Assembly: GCA_964421245.1 (NCBI GenBank)
Contig: CAYQVW010000001.1
Coordinates: forward strand, 285,080 to 349,079
Direction: 5' to 3'
Source: CAYQVW01 sp964421245
GTDB lineage: Bacteria > Margulisbacteria > WOR-1 > XYC2-FULL-46-14
DNA length: 64,000 nucleotides
In this document: in pieces, positions 32,765 to 41,309 of the stretch
Layout of the letters: each line of letters starts with the position of its first letter
Position numbering within the stretch: the stretch's first letter is position 1
Program-made: the position numbers and the translations under genes
The notes under the pieces: model-generated
What the model was told of the DNA's origin: nothing
The model's database searches: none
The model's input: only the letters and a program-made list of their open reading frames with translations

Positions 32765-32980
32765 ATGAGATTAATAATATTTGTTTTATTAACTGGCTTA
32801 TTTGGTTTTGGGGCTTACCTATTCTTTCCAAAGGAGTTCTTTTCTTTTCCTTTTGAAATTGAAAGAGTTCATCATTTTCTGGGCTTTATTTTTCGAAAAG
32901 CTAGCCTATCTATTGTTTTAGGGCTGATTTGTGCCTGGTTTTCTTGGAAGGTAATTCACGAGTTGTTGGGCAGACCCTAA
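32765..32980 (+). CDS. Small uncharacterised membrane protein
   Basis: 71 residues from ATG 32765, with two hydrophobic helices (about 2-20 MRLIIFVLLTGLFGFGAYL and 47-63 ASLSIVLGLICAWFSWK) and a central ERVHHFLGFIF. I reject the longer in-frame start at 32639, which would begin in the dif-like site and run through the hairpin region. No family recognised. It is the only gene between the strand switch and the convergent M16 protease pair. Confidence 0.6.
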   Translation: MRLIIFVLLTGLFGFGAYLFFPKEFFSFPFEIERVHHFLGFIFRKASLSIVLGLICAWFSWKVIHELLGRP

Positions 32981-33000
32981 CGTGGCTTAAATCGCATTTA

Positions 33001-34305
33001 TCAAGGGGTCAAAATCACAGAAACATGGGTTTTTAGGTATTTCTTAGCAACTCGAAGAATATCATCAGCCGTTACAGAATTTACCATATTTTTGAATTCA
33101 TAATCAGTTTTATAGCCAAGACCAAGTGTTTCAAACCAGCCCAAATACCAGGCTTGGCGGGATAAGCTCTGATGGTCAATAATAAACTTACCATTTAAAT
33201 AGGTTTTTGCTCGTTTTAGCTCTTGGACTGATACCTTGTCTGATTTAATGCTCTCAATTTCATCAAAAATATATTCCTGAACTTGATCAGAATTGTCAGG
33301 ACTGGCGATTGCATAGATAGTTAGATTGCTTTTCTGTTTTCTGGTAGGAAAAAAGCTTCCAATTGAATAAACCAAACCGTATTTTTCGCGAATATTCCTA
33401 AACAACCTTGAACTCATTCCAGATCCTAAAATATCATTTAAAACTTTGCATGCTACATAATCTGGATCATCAACTGATGGTCCAAGATAGCTTATTTCTA
33501 TCCAATTAGCCTTTAAATCTTTCTTTATTATATTTTTTGTGAGATTTTTCTTTATCTTTCCCGGATATCCTGATCCCCAGATATCCTGACTTCCATCCCC
33601 AACTCCCCTATCGAAATCAAAATAAAGTTTGCAAAGCTTAAGGGATAATTCTTTGTCTATATCCCCCACTATTGATACAACTATATTTTGAGCTACAAAA
33701 TGTTTTTTATAGAATTTTATTAAATCATATCTACTAAATCTATTAATATTGGGGATCTTTTGCTTCTCCCTAAATCCATAAGGATGATTGCCGTAAATAA
33801 GGTGTAAAACCTCTTCATAAACAATTGAATCTGGATTATCATCAATCATTTTAATTGACGAGAGCATATCCTTTTTTCTCTTATTAATCTGTTTTTGTGG
33901 GAAGGTAGCCTTTTGCAAAATATCACTTAAAAGATCAAAGCCGGTAACAAGATCTTTTGACAAAGAAATATAGGATGCTTCTGTAAAATCGCTATTGTTT
34001 GAAATAGATATCTTTGCTCCAATATTATCCAATTCGTCCGCGATTTGCTCGGCAGAACGCAATTTAGTCCCTTCTTTTAGCATTCTGCCAACCAATTGAC
34101 TTATACCAGCATCGTAATGAGTCTCGTTAAGTGGTGATGCCTTAATAAAGACATTAACTGCAACCAATCCGGTCCCTGGAGCATCCTTTAATATAATGCT
34201 TATACCATTATCTAATGTGTACTTCTGAGGTTGATTCGCAAAGGAAGAATGAGCAAACAACAAAATACTAAATACGAATATCGAAATACGAAACAATTTT
34301 TTCAT
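33001..34305 (-). CDS. M16B-family protease partner, catalytically inactive (regulatory) subunit
   Basis: 434 residues with signal peptide (ISIFVFSILLFAHSSFA). The position of the zinc motif HxxEH is replaced by SQLVGRML, so it cannot bind zinc in the usual way. It retains the substrate-binding Arg/Tyr segment of the M16 C-terminal half (RNIREKYGLVYSIGSFF). Such a protein forms the non-catalytic half of a two-chain M16B protease, with the adjacent gene as active half (four-base overlap). A periplasmic or surface location is implied by the signal sequence; substrate unknown. Confidence 0.88.
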   Translation of the reverse strand: MKKLFRISIFVFSILLFAHSSFANQPQKYTLDNGISIILKDAPGTGLVAVNVFIKASPLNETHYDAGISQLVGRMLKEGTKLRSAEQIADELDNIGAKISISNNSDFTEASYISLSKDLVTGFDLLSDILQKATFPQKQINKRKKDMLSSIKMIDDNPDSIVYEEVLHLIYGNHPYGFREKQKIPNINRFSRYDLIKFYKKHFVAQNIVVSIVGDIDKELSLKLCKLYFDFDRGVGDGSQDIWGSGYPGKIKKNLTKNIIKKDLKANWIEISYLGPSVDDPDYVACKVLNDILGSGMSSRLFRNIREKYGLVYSIGSFFPTRKQKSNLTIYAIASPDNSDQVQEYIFDEIESIKSDKVSVQELKRAKTYLNGKFIIDHQSLSRQAWYLGWFETLGLGYKTDYEFKNMVNSVTADDILRVAKKYLKTHVSVILTP

Positions 34306-35558
34306 TCTGGTATTATCCTTCCGATTGTATAATATCCAAAGTACTTCTTAGCAACCCGCTTGATATCATCACCACTCACCTGATTTATTTTTTCCAAATA
34401 ATTTTGTTCATAGCTCACATTATTGGCAATAGTTTTAAAATAACCTATGTGTGAAGCAAGGGCCCCTGGTGTGGAATAAGTTAATTTGTTGTCCATTTCT
34501 ATCAATTTTTTTGCTCTTTCTAATTGTTTTTTAGTAACCCCATTTATTTTGATATTATCAAGAATAGAGAATACTTTTTGAGTGGCTGTTTCAACATTCT
34601 TCTTATCACAGATTGCGTTAATTATTAAAAGACTTGGATCAATTGGGGTTGGATATACAAGTCCAATACTATCTACCAATTGCTCTTTTTCTTTGATCTC
34701 CTTATTAAGAATAGAATTTCTTCCAGTTGAGAGAAGAGTAATCATAACATCCATTATGTAGCTGTCAAAGCTTGTAATATCGGGAGACGAAAAAGCGACA
34801 TAAAGATAAGTCTTTTTAACATCTTTTTTAAGCTCTAAGAGCTTTTTTTCAGATAAATATTCTTTTTTAAGACTTGTTCTAGTATTTCGCGCTGGAAATC
34901 CCCCAAATTCTCTTTTTAATATAGTTAAAGCATTTTTAGGAAGACCTCCAACTGCCACAACACTAACATTTTCTCCAGCATAATGATCTTTATAATAATT
35001 TATGATGGTTTCGCGTTTTAGATTAGAAATGGTTGCGAGTGACCCAAGAACCGGGTAATGATAAGGATGATGACGGAAGGATTTGGCATAAACCAAATCA
35101 TAAAGATTTTTTTCTGGTTGGCTTTGGCTACGTAGTATCTCTTCAAGCACAACCTTTCTTTCTTTTTCCAGCTCGTCCTCCATAAAACTTGGATTGATTA
35201 AGGCATCAGCTAGAACAGCTGCTGCGGTTTCAAAATACTTTTTTGGAACAATAATATAAAAATGGGTAAAGTCTTTTGAGGTTGCAGCGTTAATAATGCC
35301 ACCAACTTCCTCTATTTTTTTATCAATTTCTCCAGCTTTATACTTCTTTGATCCCTTAAAGATTAAATGTTCGATAAAATGAGAAATGCCGTTATTTAAA
35401 TAGTTTTCATTACGGGAGCCAGTTCTGATCCAAACATCTATGGCAACCACATCAGACTGCATTGGTTTCGTGATTATTTGAACACCGCTGCCAAAAGCAT
35501 TTGAGGCTATGCTAGTAGCAATAAGAAAAAGTAATAATAATAGTGTTTTTTTAAGCAT
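34302..35558 (-). CDS. M16B-family zinc protease, active subunit
   Basis: 418 residues with signal peptide (LLLLLFLIATSIASNAFG). The inverse zinc motif HFIEH in NGISHFIEHLIFKGSKKY is intact, and the distal Glu ligand lies in ELEKERKVVLEEI. It is paired with the inactive partner downstream, overlapping by four bases, and overlaps purQ by eight bases upstream. This two-gene arrangement is a known M16B layout (one HxxEH chain, one Arg/Tyr chain). Confidence 0.92.
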   Translation of the reverse strand: MLKKTLLLLLFLIATSIASNAFGSGVQIITKPMQSDVVAIDVWIRTGSRNENYLNNGISHFIEHLIFKGSKKYKAGEIDKKIEEVGGIINAATSKDFTHFYIIVPKKYFETAAAVLADALINPSFMEDELEKERKVVLEEILRSQSQPEKNLYDLVYAKSFRHHPYHYPVLGSLATISNLKRETIINYYKDHYAGENVSVVAVGGLPKNALTILKREFGGFPARNTRTSLKKEYLSEKKLLELKKDVKKTYLYVAFSSPDITSFDSYIMDVMITLLSTGRNSILNKEIKEKEQLVDSIGLVYPTPIDPSLLIINAICDKKNVETATQKVFSILDNIKINGVTKKQLERAKKLIEMDNKLTYSTPGALASHIGYFKTIANNVSYEQNYLEKINQVSGDDIKRVAKKYFGYYTIGRIIPE

Positions 35559-36216
35559 TCCCTAGACTGACTAAGGAGTCGAATAATATTTTACCGTCTG
35601 TATTTCCAAGAATTGCTTCAGATACACGCTCTGGATGCGGCATCATACCCAAGACATTACCTTTTTTATTACAGATTCCTGCAATATTGGCCAATGATCC
35701 ATTAGGATTGTTCTGATATGTAAAAACAATCTGTTTATTCTTTTTTAGACTAGCTAAGGTCTTTTTATCACAAACATAATTACCTTCAGCATGGGCAATT
35801 GGAATTGTAATTGTCTGATTTTTGTCATAAAGATGGGTATATGCTGTTTTATTATTTTCTATCTTTAACAAAACATCTTTGCATATAAAGCGCAGTGATT
35901 CATTTCTATGTAATGCTCCAGGAAGAAGTCCGGCCTCACAAAGAATTTGAAATCCGTTACAAATTCCAATGACTTTCCCTCCCCTATTTGCAAACTTCTT
36001 TACAGCTTCCATGATATTGGCAAAGCGTGAAATTGCACCAGCCCTTAAATAATCACCATAAGAAAAACCACCAGGAAGAATAATGCAATCGTATTTTTTT
36101 AGCTTTTTGTCGGCATGCCAGATGTATTCAACCTCTTGCTTCATAACATCTTTTAAGACATGAAAACAATCATGATCACAGTTTGAACCTGGGAAGACAA
36201 TAATTCCAAATTTCAT
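35551..36216 (-). CDS. purQ: Phosphoribosylformylglycinamidine synthase, glutaminase subunit
   Basis: Supplies ammonia for purine step 4. 221 residues, class I glutamine amidotransferase: nucleophile Cys86 in VIGICNGFQIL, with the His/Glu pair in MMPHPERV. It works with PurS (next gene upstream) and PurL, which is not in the window. Having PurS and PurQ separate marks the small-PurL type complex of Gram-positives and Cyanobacteria. Confidence 0.96.
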   Translation of the reverse strand: MKFGIIVFPGSNCDHDCFHVLKDVMKQEVEYIWHADKKLKKYDCIILPGGFSYGDYLRAGAISRFANIMEAVKKFANRGGKVIGICNGFQILCEAGLLPGALHRNESLRFICKDVLLKIENNKTAYTHLYDKNQTITIPIAHAEGNYVCDKKTLASLKKNKQIVFTYQNNPNGSLANIAGICNKKGNVLGMMPHPERVSEAILGNTDGKILFDSLVSLGNA

Positions 36217-36226
36217 TGGGAGAAAT

Positions 36227-36478
36227 TTATCCTTCTATTTTAAATGTATAATCTTCAATAACTGGATTAGCGAGAAGCTTTTTGCACATTTCATCAACTT
36301 GTTTCTCTATCTTTTTAATATTTGCCTTATCCGTGATTCTAAATTCCATATACTTTCCAACTCTCATATTATCTACATTCTTATAATTTAGTGTATGGAG
36401 AGCCTGCTCAACCGTCTTTCCCTGTGGATCAAGAACACCCTTTTTATTTTTAATATATACCTTAACCTTTTTTGCCAT
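36227..36478 (-). CDS. purS: Phosphoribosylformylglycinamidine synthase subunit PurS
   Basis: 83 residues; joins PurQ and PurL into the FGAM synthase complex and helps channel ammonia. Typical features are KVYIKNKKGVLDPQGKTVEQAL at the N-terminus and GKYMEFRI. It overlaps purB by 17 bases and is followed by purQ after 10 bases. Confidence 0.94.
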   Translation of the reverse strand: MAKKVKVYIKNKKGVLDPQGKTVEQALHTLNYKNVDNMRVGKYMEFRITDKANIKKIEKQVDEMCKKLLANPVIEDYTFKIEG

Positions 36479-37769
36479 CTAACCCCAACCTTTTAAAGAT
36501 ATGTTTAACATTTCTAAGATAATAGGCAGTACTGAAAGCACTGTCGACATCCTTTAAGCTTATTTCTTTTGTTATTCTCTTATCTGCCAGAACCAATACT
36601 TTTAAATTTGTCCCGGTCTTTCTGGCCTTCATCGCATTCTCTTGTACCAGTTTATAGGCCTTTTCACGAGTTAGTCCGCTATTTGTTAATAAAAGCAATA
36701 ATCTTTGGGAAAAAATCAATCCCTTGGTTAGTCCAATATTTTCTTTCATCTTGCCGGTATTTACCTTAAGATCATTGATTATTGGGATCATCTTTTGCAA
36801 CATATAATCCACTAAGATAGTTGCATCGGGGACCATAATTCTCTCAGTTGAAGAATGACTAATATCTCTCTCGTGCCAAAGAGCAATATTTTCAAGTGCA
36901 ACTACTGCATACCCTCTAAGCATACGAGCGAGACCACAAATCCTTTCACAAGTAATTGGATTCTTTTTGTGAGGCATTGCAGAAGAACCCTTTTGTCCTT
37001 TTCTAAATGGCTCCTCGACTTCGGAAACTTCCGTTCTTTGTAATCCACGGATTTCTGTGGCAATCTTCTCTAATGTTCCACCAATTATTGCTAATGTTGT
37101 AAAATACTCTGCATATCTATCTCTTTGAACAATCTGAGAAGAGACACTACATGCTTCAATTCCTAGTTTTTCGCAAGCAATCTGCTCAATCTTTGGATCA
37201 ATATTTGAATAAGTTCCAACTGCTCCGGACAATTTTCCAACGGAGATGGCTGCTTTTGCCTCTTCCATTCTAACCAGATTCCTCTTCATTTCTTCTACAT
37301 AAAGAGCAATTTTTAATCCAAAAGTAGTCGGTTCAGCATGAACTCCATGCGAACGTCCAATCATAATGGCATTTTTATACTTTCTTGCAGTCTTTTTAAG
37401 GGCCAAAATAAAACGTTCTAGATCCTCAATAATAATTTCAGAGGCCTCCTTTAATTGTAGAGACAAGGCAGTATCAACAACATCGGATGAAGTCAGCCCC
37501 ATATGAATATAACGAGAATCTTTTCCAACATTTTCAGCGACAGCTGTTAAGAAGGCAATTACATCATGGTCAACCTTTTCCTCGATTTTATTAATTCTTT
37601 CTATATCGAATTCAGCATTTTCTTTGATATTTTTTAGTGATTTAGCAGGAATTTTCTTAAGTTTACCCCATGCTTCACAGGCAGCCAACTCAACTTCTAG
37701 CCATTTATCAAACTTGTTCTGCTCGGACCAGATTTGCCCCATTCTTTCTAATGTATATCGTTTTATCAT
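36462..37769 (-). CDS. purB: Adenylosuccinate lyase
   Basis: Cleaves SAICAR and adenylosuccinate in purine synthesis. 435 residues: TSSDVVDTALSLQL, GRSHGVHAEPTTFGLK, and the fumarase-superfamily loop GSSAMPHKKNPITCERICG. I start at ATG 37769 (MIKRYTLERMGQIWSE), which has AAGGAGGG at proper distance, rather than the in-frame start nine codons upstream. A TGA-TATAAT lies 32 bases before the ATG. It heads purB-purS-purQ and then the M16 pair. Confidence 0.96.
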   Translation of the reverse strand: MIKRYTLERMGQIWSEQNKFDKWLEVELAACEAWGKLKKIPAKSLKNIKENAEFDIERINKIEEKVDHDVIAFLTAVAENVGKDSRYIHMGLTSSDVVDTALSLQLKEASEIIIEDLERFILALKKTARKYKNAIMIGRSHGVHAEPTTFGLKIALYVEEMKRNLVRMEEAKAAISVGKLSGAVGTYSNIDPKIEQIACEKLGIEACSVSSQIVQRDRYAEYFTTLAIIGGTLEKIATEIRGLQRTEVSEVEEPFRKGQKGSSAMPHKKNPITCERICGLARMLRGYAVVALENIALWHERDISHSSTERIMVPDATILVDYMLQKMIPIINDLKVNTGKMKENIGLTKGLIFSQRLLLLLTNSGLTREKAYKLVQENAMKARKTGTNLKVLVLADKRITKEISLKDVDSAFSTAYYLRNVKHIFKRLGLDGKKG

Positions 37770-37800
37770 AGAATCCCTCCTTATAAAAAGCAACATTTTG

Positions 37801-37809
37801 ATTATATCA
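37801..37809 (-). promoter_or_regulatory. Extended -10 promoter of the purB operon
   Basis: TGA-TATAAT on the minus strand; predicted start about 25 bases before the ATG at 37769, leaving room for the AAGGAGGG ribosome site. The -35 region is weak. No purine riboswitch structure is apparent. Confidence 0.5.
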
Positions 37810-37843
37810 TGGGGAAAGAATTGAGAAAAGGACTAATTTTTGG

Positions 37844-38902
37844 CTATATTACGCTAAAACTTTCAATTTCGTCTATTAAGGCATCAATCATTTCGTCTTC
37901 TGACACCCGCCTAACCACCTCACCAGAGCGGAAGATTAGGCCAATTCCATGGCCGCCAGCCAAACCAACGTCTGAATCAGCAGCCTCACCTGGGCCGTTA
38001 ACCTCACAACCCATAATGGCTATTTTTACAGGAGACTTAATATGACAGACTTTTTCTTCTACTTCTGTGGCTATTTTCTCGACATTAATACTACAACGTC
38101 CACAGGTTGGACAGGAAATAATGGTTGGACCATGCTGAATTAATTCAAGTGATTTTAGAATTTCAAAGCCTACCCTTACCTCTTCAACTGGATTACCAGT
38201 TAAAGAAACTCTAATCGTATCCCCTATCCCATCGGCTAGAATGGAGCCTATTCCAACTGCTGATCGAATTATTCCGGTTTTGGGAATTCCTGATTCAGTT
38301 ATTCCAACATGCAATGGATATTTTGTCTTTTTTGAAAGCAATCGATAGGCCTTAATTGTAATCGGAACACTGGTTGCCTTGATTGATATGACGATATCTT
38401 TAAAATCTTGTTCTTCTAAAATTTTAACATTACGCAGTGCACTTTCAACTAATGCTTCAGCAGTTGGATGGCAATATTTCTTTAGCAAATCTTTTTCAAG
38501 TGATCCAGAGTTCACGCCTACTCTTATTGGAATCTCTGCTGCCTTACAAGCTTCAACAACCGCCTGTATCTTCTCTCCTCCCCCAATGTTTCCAGGATTT
38601 ATTCTTATCTTATCTGCACCCTCGTTTACAGCAATAACTGCAAGTTTATAATTGAAATGAATGTCAGCAACTAGAGGAATTGAAATTTGTTTCTTGATTT
38701 TTGAAATAGCCAAAGCATCTTCTTCGTTTTTAATTGCAGAGCGAACAATTTGACAACCTGCCTGTTCTAGCTCTTTGATCTGTTTTACTGTAGCCGAAAC
38801 ATCAGAAGTATCGGTTTTGGTCATTGATTGGACAGAAATTGGGTTTTTTCCACCGATTTTAACTGAGCCAACGCTAATTTCTTTGGTTTTTCTTGAGGGC
38901 AT
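37844..38902 (-). CDS. ispG: 4-hydroxy-3-methylbut-2-en-1-yl diphosphate synthase
   Basis: Late MEP-pathway iron-sulfur enzyme. 352 residues: TIM-barrel part with VQSMTKTDTSD and VADIHFNYKLA; C-terminal cluster-binding part with SCPTCGRCSIN and AIMGCEVNGPGEAADSDVG. The short bacterial form without the extra plant/Chlamydia domain. ATG 38902 lies six bases after TGA-TATAAT, with no Shine-Dalgarno sequence, so it should be leaderless and monocistronic. Confidence 0.96.
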   Translation of the reverse strand: MPSRKTKEISVGSVKIGGKNPISVQSMTKTDTSDVSATVKQIKELEQAGCQIVRSAIKNEEDALAISKIKKQISIPLVADIHFNYKLAVIAVNEGADKIRINPGNIGGGEKIQAVVEACKAAEIPIRVGVNSGSLEKDLLKKYCHPTAEALVESALRNVKILEEQDFKDIVISIKATSVPITIKAYRLLSKKTKYPLHVGITESGIPKTGIIRSAVGIGSILADGIGDTIRVSLTGNPVEEVRVGFEILKSLELIQHGPTIISCPTCGRCSINVEKIATEVEEKVCHIKSPVKIAIMGCEVNGPGEAADSDVGLAGGHGIGLIFRSGEVVRRVSEDEMIDALIDEIESFSVI

Positions 38903-38908
38903 ACCTTA

Positions 38909-38917
38909 ATTATATCA
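38909..38917 (-). promoter_or_regulatory. Extended -10 promoter of ispG (leaderless)
   Basis: TGA-TATAAT on the minus strand with six bases to the ispG ATG. Confidence 0.55.
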
Positions 38918-38925
38918 TATGAATA

Positions 38926-39115
38926 TTCTTTAATCGCCGTACGCTGATTTTATCGCAGATTTTGATTGTCGCAAGATCTCGCAAGATAAATACAAATCGC
39001 TGATAAAACTTTGATCAGCACAGATCACACGGATAAAAATATAATATCTGCTTAATCTGAGTAGATCTGCGTCTTATCCGAGGTCGCTTTATCCTGAGAA
39101 GCAGCGATTAAAGAA
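38926..39115. repeat. 190-bp non-coding element with 12-bp terminal inverted repeats
   Basis: TTCTTTAATCGC (38926-38937) and GCGATTAAAGAA (39104-39115) are exact inverted repeats bounding a gene-free stretch. The inside has degenerate repeats of ATCTGC/GCAGAT/GCTGAT type (for example CGCTGATTTTATCGCAGAT and AATCTGAGTAGATCTGCG). The right end overlaps the last codons and stop of purC. It looks like a miniature non-autonomous mobile or decayed repeat element. No promoter or terminator is obvious. Confidence 0.5.
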
Positions 39116-40013
39116 CCTCTTTACCAGTAATCTTTCTAAAAGCTTCCATATACTTATGGCGGGTCTTTTCAACAACCTCATCCGGAAGTTTTGGTGCTGG
39201 AGGTTCCTTGTTCCATTTAACAGCTATTAAATGATCCCTCACATACTGTTTATCATAGCTAAATTGAGCTTTCCCCGGTTTATAGGTATCGGTCGGCCAG
39301 AAACGAGATGAATCCGGAGTTAAGATTTCATCAATTAAAATAATCTTTCCATCTAATTCTCCAAATTCAAATTTAGTATCAGCAATAATAACACCCTTCT
39401 TTAGTGCAAATTCTGCTGATCTCTTGTAAAGATCAAGACTCTTTGTTTTTAAGAATTCGGTCATTTCTGATCCGATCTGATCCTTTAACTCTTTTTCTGT
39501 AATTGGCATATCATGACCAGATTCAGCCTTGGTACTTGGAGTAAAAATGGGTTCAGGAAGCTTATCTGCCTCTTTTAATCCTGCCGGTAGCTTAATCCCA
39601 TTAACTGCGCCATCCTTTTGATAATCTTTCCAACCGGATCCAGTAATGTAACCACGAACAACACATTCCGCTTCAACCATCTTTGTTTTCTTTACCAAAA
39701 CGGTCCTTTTGTTTAATACATCCCGGTATCTCAAAAATGTTTTTGGAAGTTTTTCCAGAATATTATCAATATTGGTTGATACTAAATGATTATCAATTAC
39801 AATCTTAGTATGATCAAACCAGAAGTTTGAAATCTGGGTTAAAATTTTTCCCTTGTCCGGAATACCATTTGGCATTACAGAGTCAAAAGCTGAAATGCGG
39901 TCCGAGGCAACAATTAGAAGATTCTCTCCAAGATCAAAAACATCTCTAACTTTCCCACGCTTAAATAGTTTTGCTTCCGGAACATAGACTTCGGTATACG
40001 CTTGATCTGTCAT
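39108..40013 (-). CDS. purC: SAICAR synthase
   Basis: Purine step: CAIR plus aspartate plus ATP gives SAICAR. 301 residues in the longer (yeast-like) form: KLFKRGKVRDVFDLGENLLIVASDRISAFDSVMPNGIPDKG, VVRGYITGSGWKDYQKDG, and EILTPDSSRFWPTDTY. I choose ATG 40013 (MTDQAYTEV), six bases after an extended TGG-TATAAT, over an in-frame GTG at 40031 that would overlap wecG. The stop lies in the right arm of the 190-bp repeat element. Confidence 0.95.
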   Translation of the reverse strand: MTDQAYTEVYVPEAKLFKRGKVRDVFDLGENLLIVASDRISAFDSVMPNGIPDKGKILTQISNFWFDHTKIVIDNHLVSTNIDNILEKLPKTFLRYRDVLNKRTVLVKKTKMVEAECVVRGYITGSGWKDYQKDGAVNGIKLPAGLKEADKLPEPIFTPSTKAESGHDMPITEKELKDQIGSEMTEFLKTKSLDLYKRSAEFALKKGVIIADTKFEFGELDGKIILIDEILTPDSSRFWPTDTYKPGKAQFSYDKQYVRDHLIAVKWNKEPPAPKLPDEVVEKTRHKYMEAFRKITGKEVL

Positions 40014-40019
40014 AGCAAT

Positions 40020-40028
40020 ATTATACCA
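40020..40028 (-). promoter_or_regulatory. Extended -10 promoter of purC (leaderless)
   Basis: TGG-TATAAT on the minus strand with six bases to ATG 40013. The hexamer includes the TAA stop of the upstream wecG-type gene, so purC can be expressed separately from the prfB-to-wecG operon. Confidence 0.55.
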
Positions 40029-40734
40029 CACCCCTAAAAATCAGCCACAAGAATTTTGGAAGAGCCAACTGCCGTCTCCATCTCCATGGTTCGGTAATTA
40101 AACGATAAAGCCACTCGATATATAATTTTTGAATAACCTTTGGTGCTCGTTTTTTATATCCAGAAATAACATCCATCGATCCTCCAATCCCAATTGCAAC
40201 GGGAACATTTAATGCACTTAAATATTTGTTAAGCCACTTCTCCTGACGTCCAGCACCAAGCCCAGCGAAGATAATATCTGGCTGAGCCTTCTTTATAAGA
40301 TTAATTATAGTTCCGTCATGTTCGAAATATCCATCATGAACTCCGACAATTTGAATTGATGGATGACGATTTGTTAATATCGCTGCCGCTTTCTTGGCAA
40401 TTCCTGGTTTTCCTCCCAAAAGAAAAATTCGATAGCGTTTCTGAACCGAATACTCAACTGCACGTAGCATAAAATCAATTCCTGCCACCCTCTCCTTCAA
40501 TGGTTTTCCTAATATTTTTGAAACAACAATCATTGAAACCCCGTCCGGTAGTCGAAGGGCTGCATTGTTTATAATATCTTTCAGCAGGGAATCGGATTGA
40601 GCATTTACGATCATCTCAGGATTGGGGGTTACGATTAGATGGGGAGTTTTTTCTTTAATAAATTCATCAAGTTTTTGGATCGATTCATCCAATGTTACGT
40701 TATCAATATTTATACCGGCTAAATCAACAATCAT
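40021..40734 (-). CDS. WecG/TagA/CpsF family glycosyltransferase
   Basis: 237 residues of the GT26 family, which adds N-acetylmannosamine or related sugars to undecaprenyl-linked intermediates. Family blocks: VTPNPEMIVNAQ, RLPDGVSMIVVSKILG, RVAGIDFML, and GLGAGRQEKWLNKYL with the SMDVISGYKKRAPKVIQKLYIEWLYRL ending. Combined with csaB two genes upstream it points to a teichoic-acid-like or secondary cell-wall polymer. Overlaps marC by four bases. Confidence 0.9.
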   Translation of the reverse strand: MIVDLAGINIDNVTLDESIQKLDEFIKEKTPHLIVTPNPEMIVNAQSDSLLKDIINNAALRLPDGVSMIVVSKILGKPLKERVAGIDFMLRAVEYSVQKRYRIFLLGGKPGIAKKAAAILTNRHPSIQIVGVHDGYFEHDGTIINLIKKAQPDIIFAGLGAGRQEKWLNKYLSALNVPVAIGIGGSMDVISGYKKRAPKVIQKLYIEWLYRLITEPWRWRRQLALPKFLWLIFRGVV

Positions 40735-41309
40735 ATCCCAAAAACATGAGAAATACCGACTAAAATATAATGTACGCCAATAGCTGCCAGAAAGATTGCC
40801 GTGACCCTTGAAATAATCTCTGAACCATTCTCTCCAAGGAACTTAAAGAGTATATCTCCTGCAAAAAGAATAATAAAACATAGAATAAAATTAATTAATA
40901 TCCCAAGTAGTGTAATTTGATATCCAAAGGTACCAAGCAATACCATAGCAGTAGTGATTGCTCCAGGACCAGCCAAAACAGGACAACCCAAAGGAACAGC
41001 ACCAATTATTCTGTCGTCACCCTTAACTTCTACCCAATTTCCACGAATTACAATAAGAAGCGCTATAACCAAAAGAAGTATTCCGCCAGCGATTCTAAAA
41101 TCAGCTAGGCTAATATTAAATAATTGCAGAATATAAGTACCGACCATCGCAAAAACCAAGAGAATGCTAAACCCAAAAACACAAGCCGCAAGATAGGTTT
41201 TGCGCTTATCTTCGAGTTTCTTATCCTTTGTCAGCATATGAAAAACAGGGAGGTTGCCCAAAGGATTTGTAATAATAAAGAGTTGAACCACTGCAATTAA
41301 GATTTCCAT
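40731..41309 (-). CDS. MarC family integral membrane protein
   Basis: 192 residues, about six hydrophobic helices, with the MarC motifs FIITNPLGNLPVFHMLT at the N-terminus and GCPVLAGPGAITTAMVLLG in the middle. The transport function of MarC proteins is not established. It is embedded in the cell-wall polymer operon, overlapping csaB by 13 bases and wecG by four. Confidence 0.9.
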   Translation of the reverse strand: MEILIAVVQLFIITNPLGNLPVFHMLTKDKKLEDKRKTYLAACVFGFSILLVFAMVGTYILQLFNISLADFRIAGGILLLVIALLIVIRGNWVEVKGDDRIIGAVPLGCPVLAGPGAITTAMVLLGTFGYQITLLGILINFILCFIILFAGDILFKFLGENGSEIISRVTAIFLAAIGVHYILVGISHVFGI

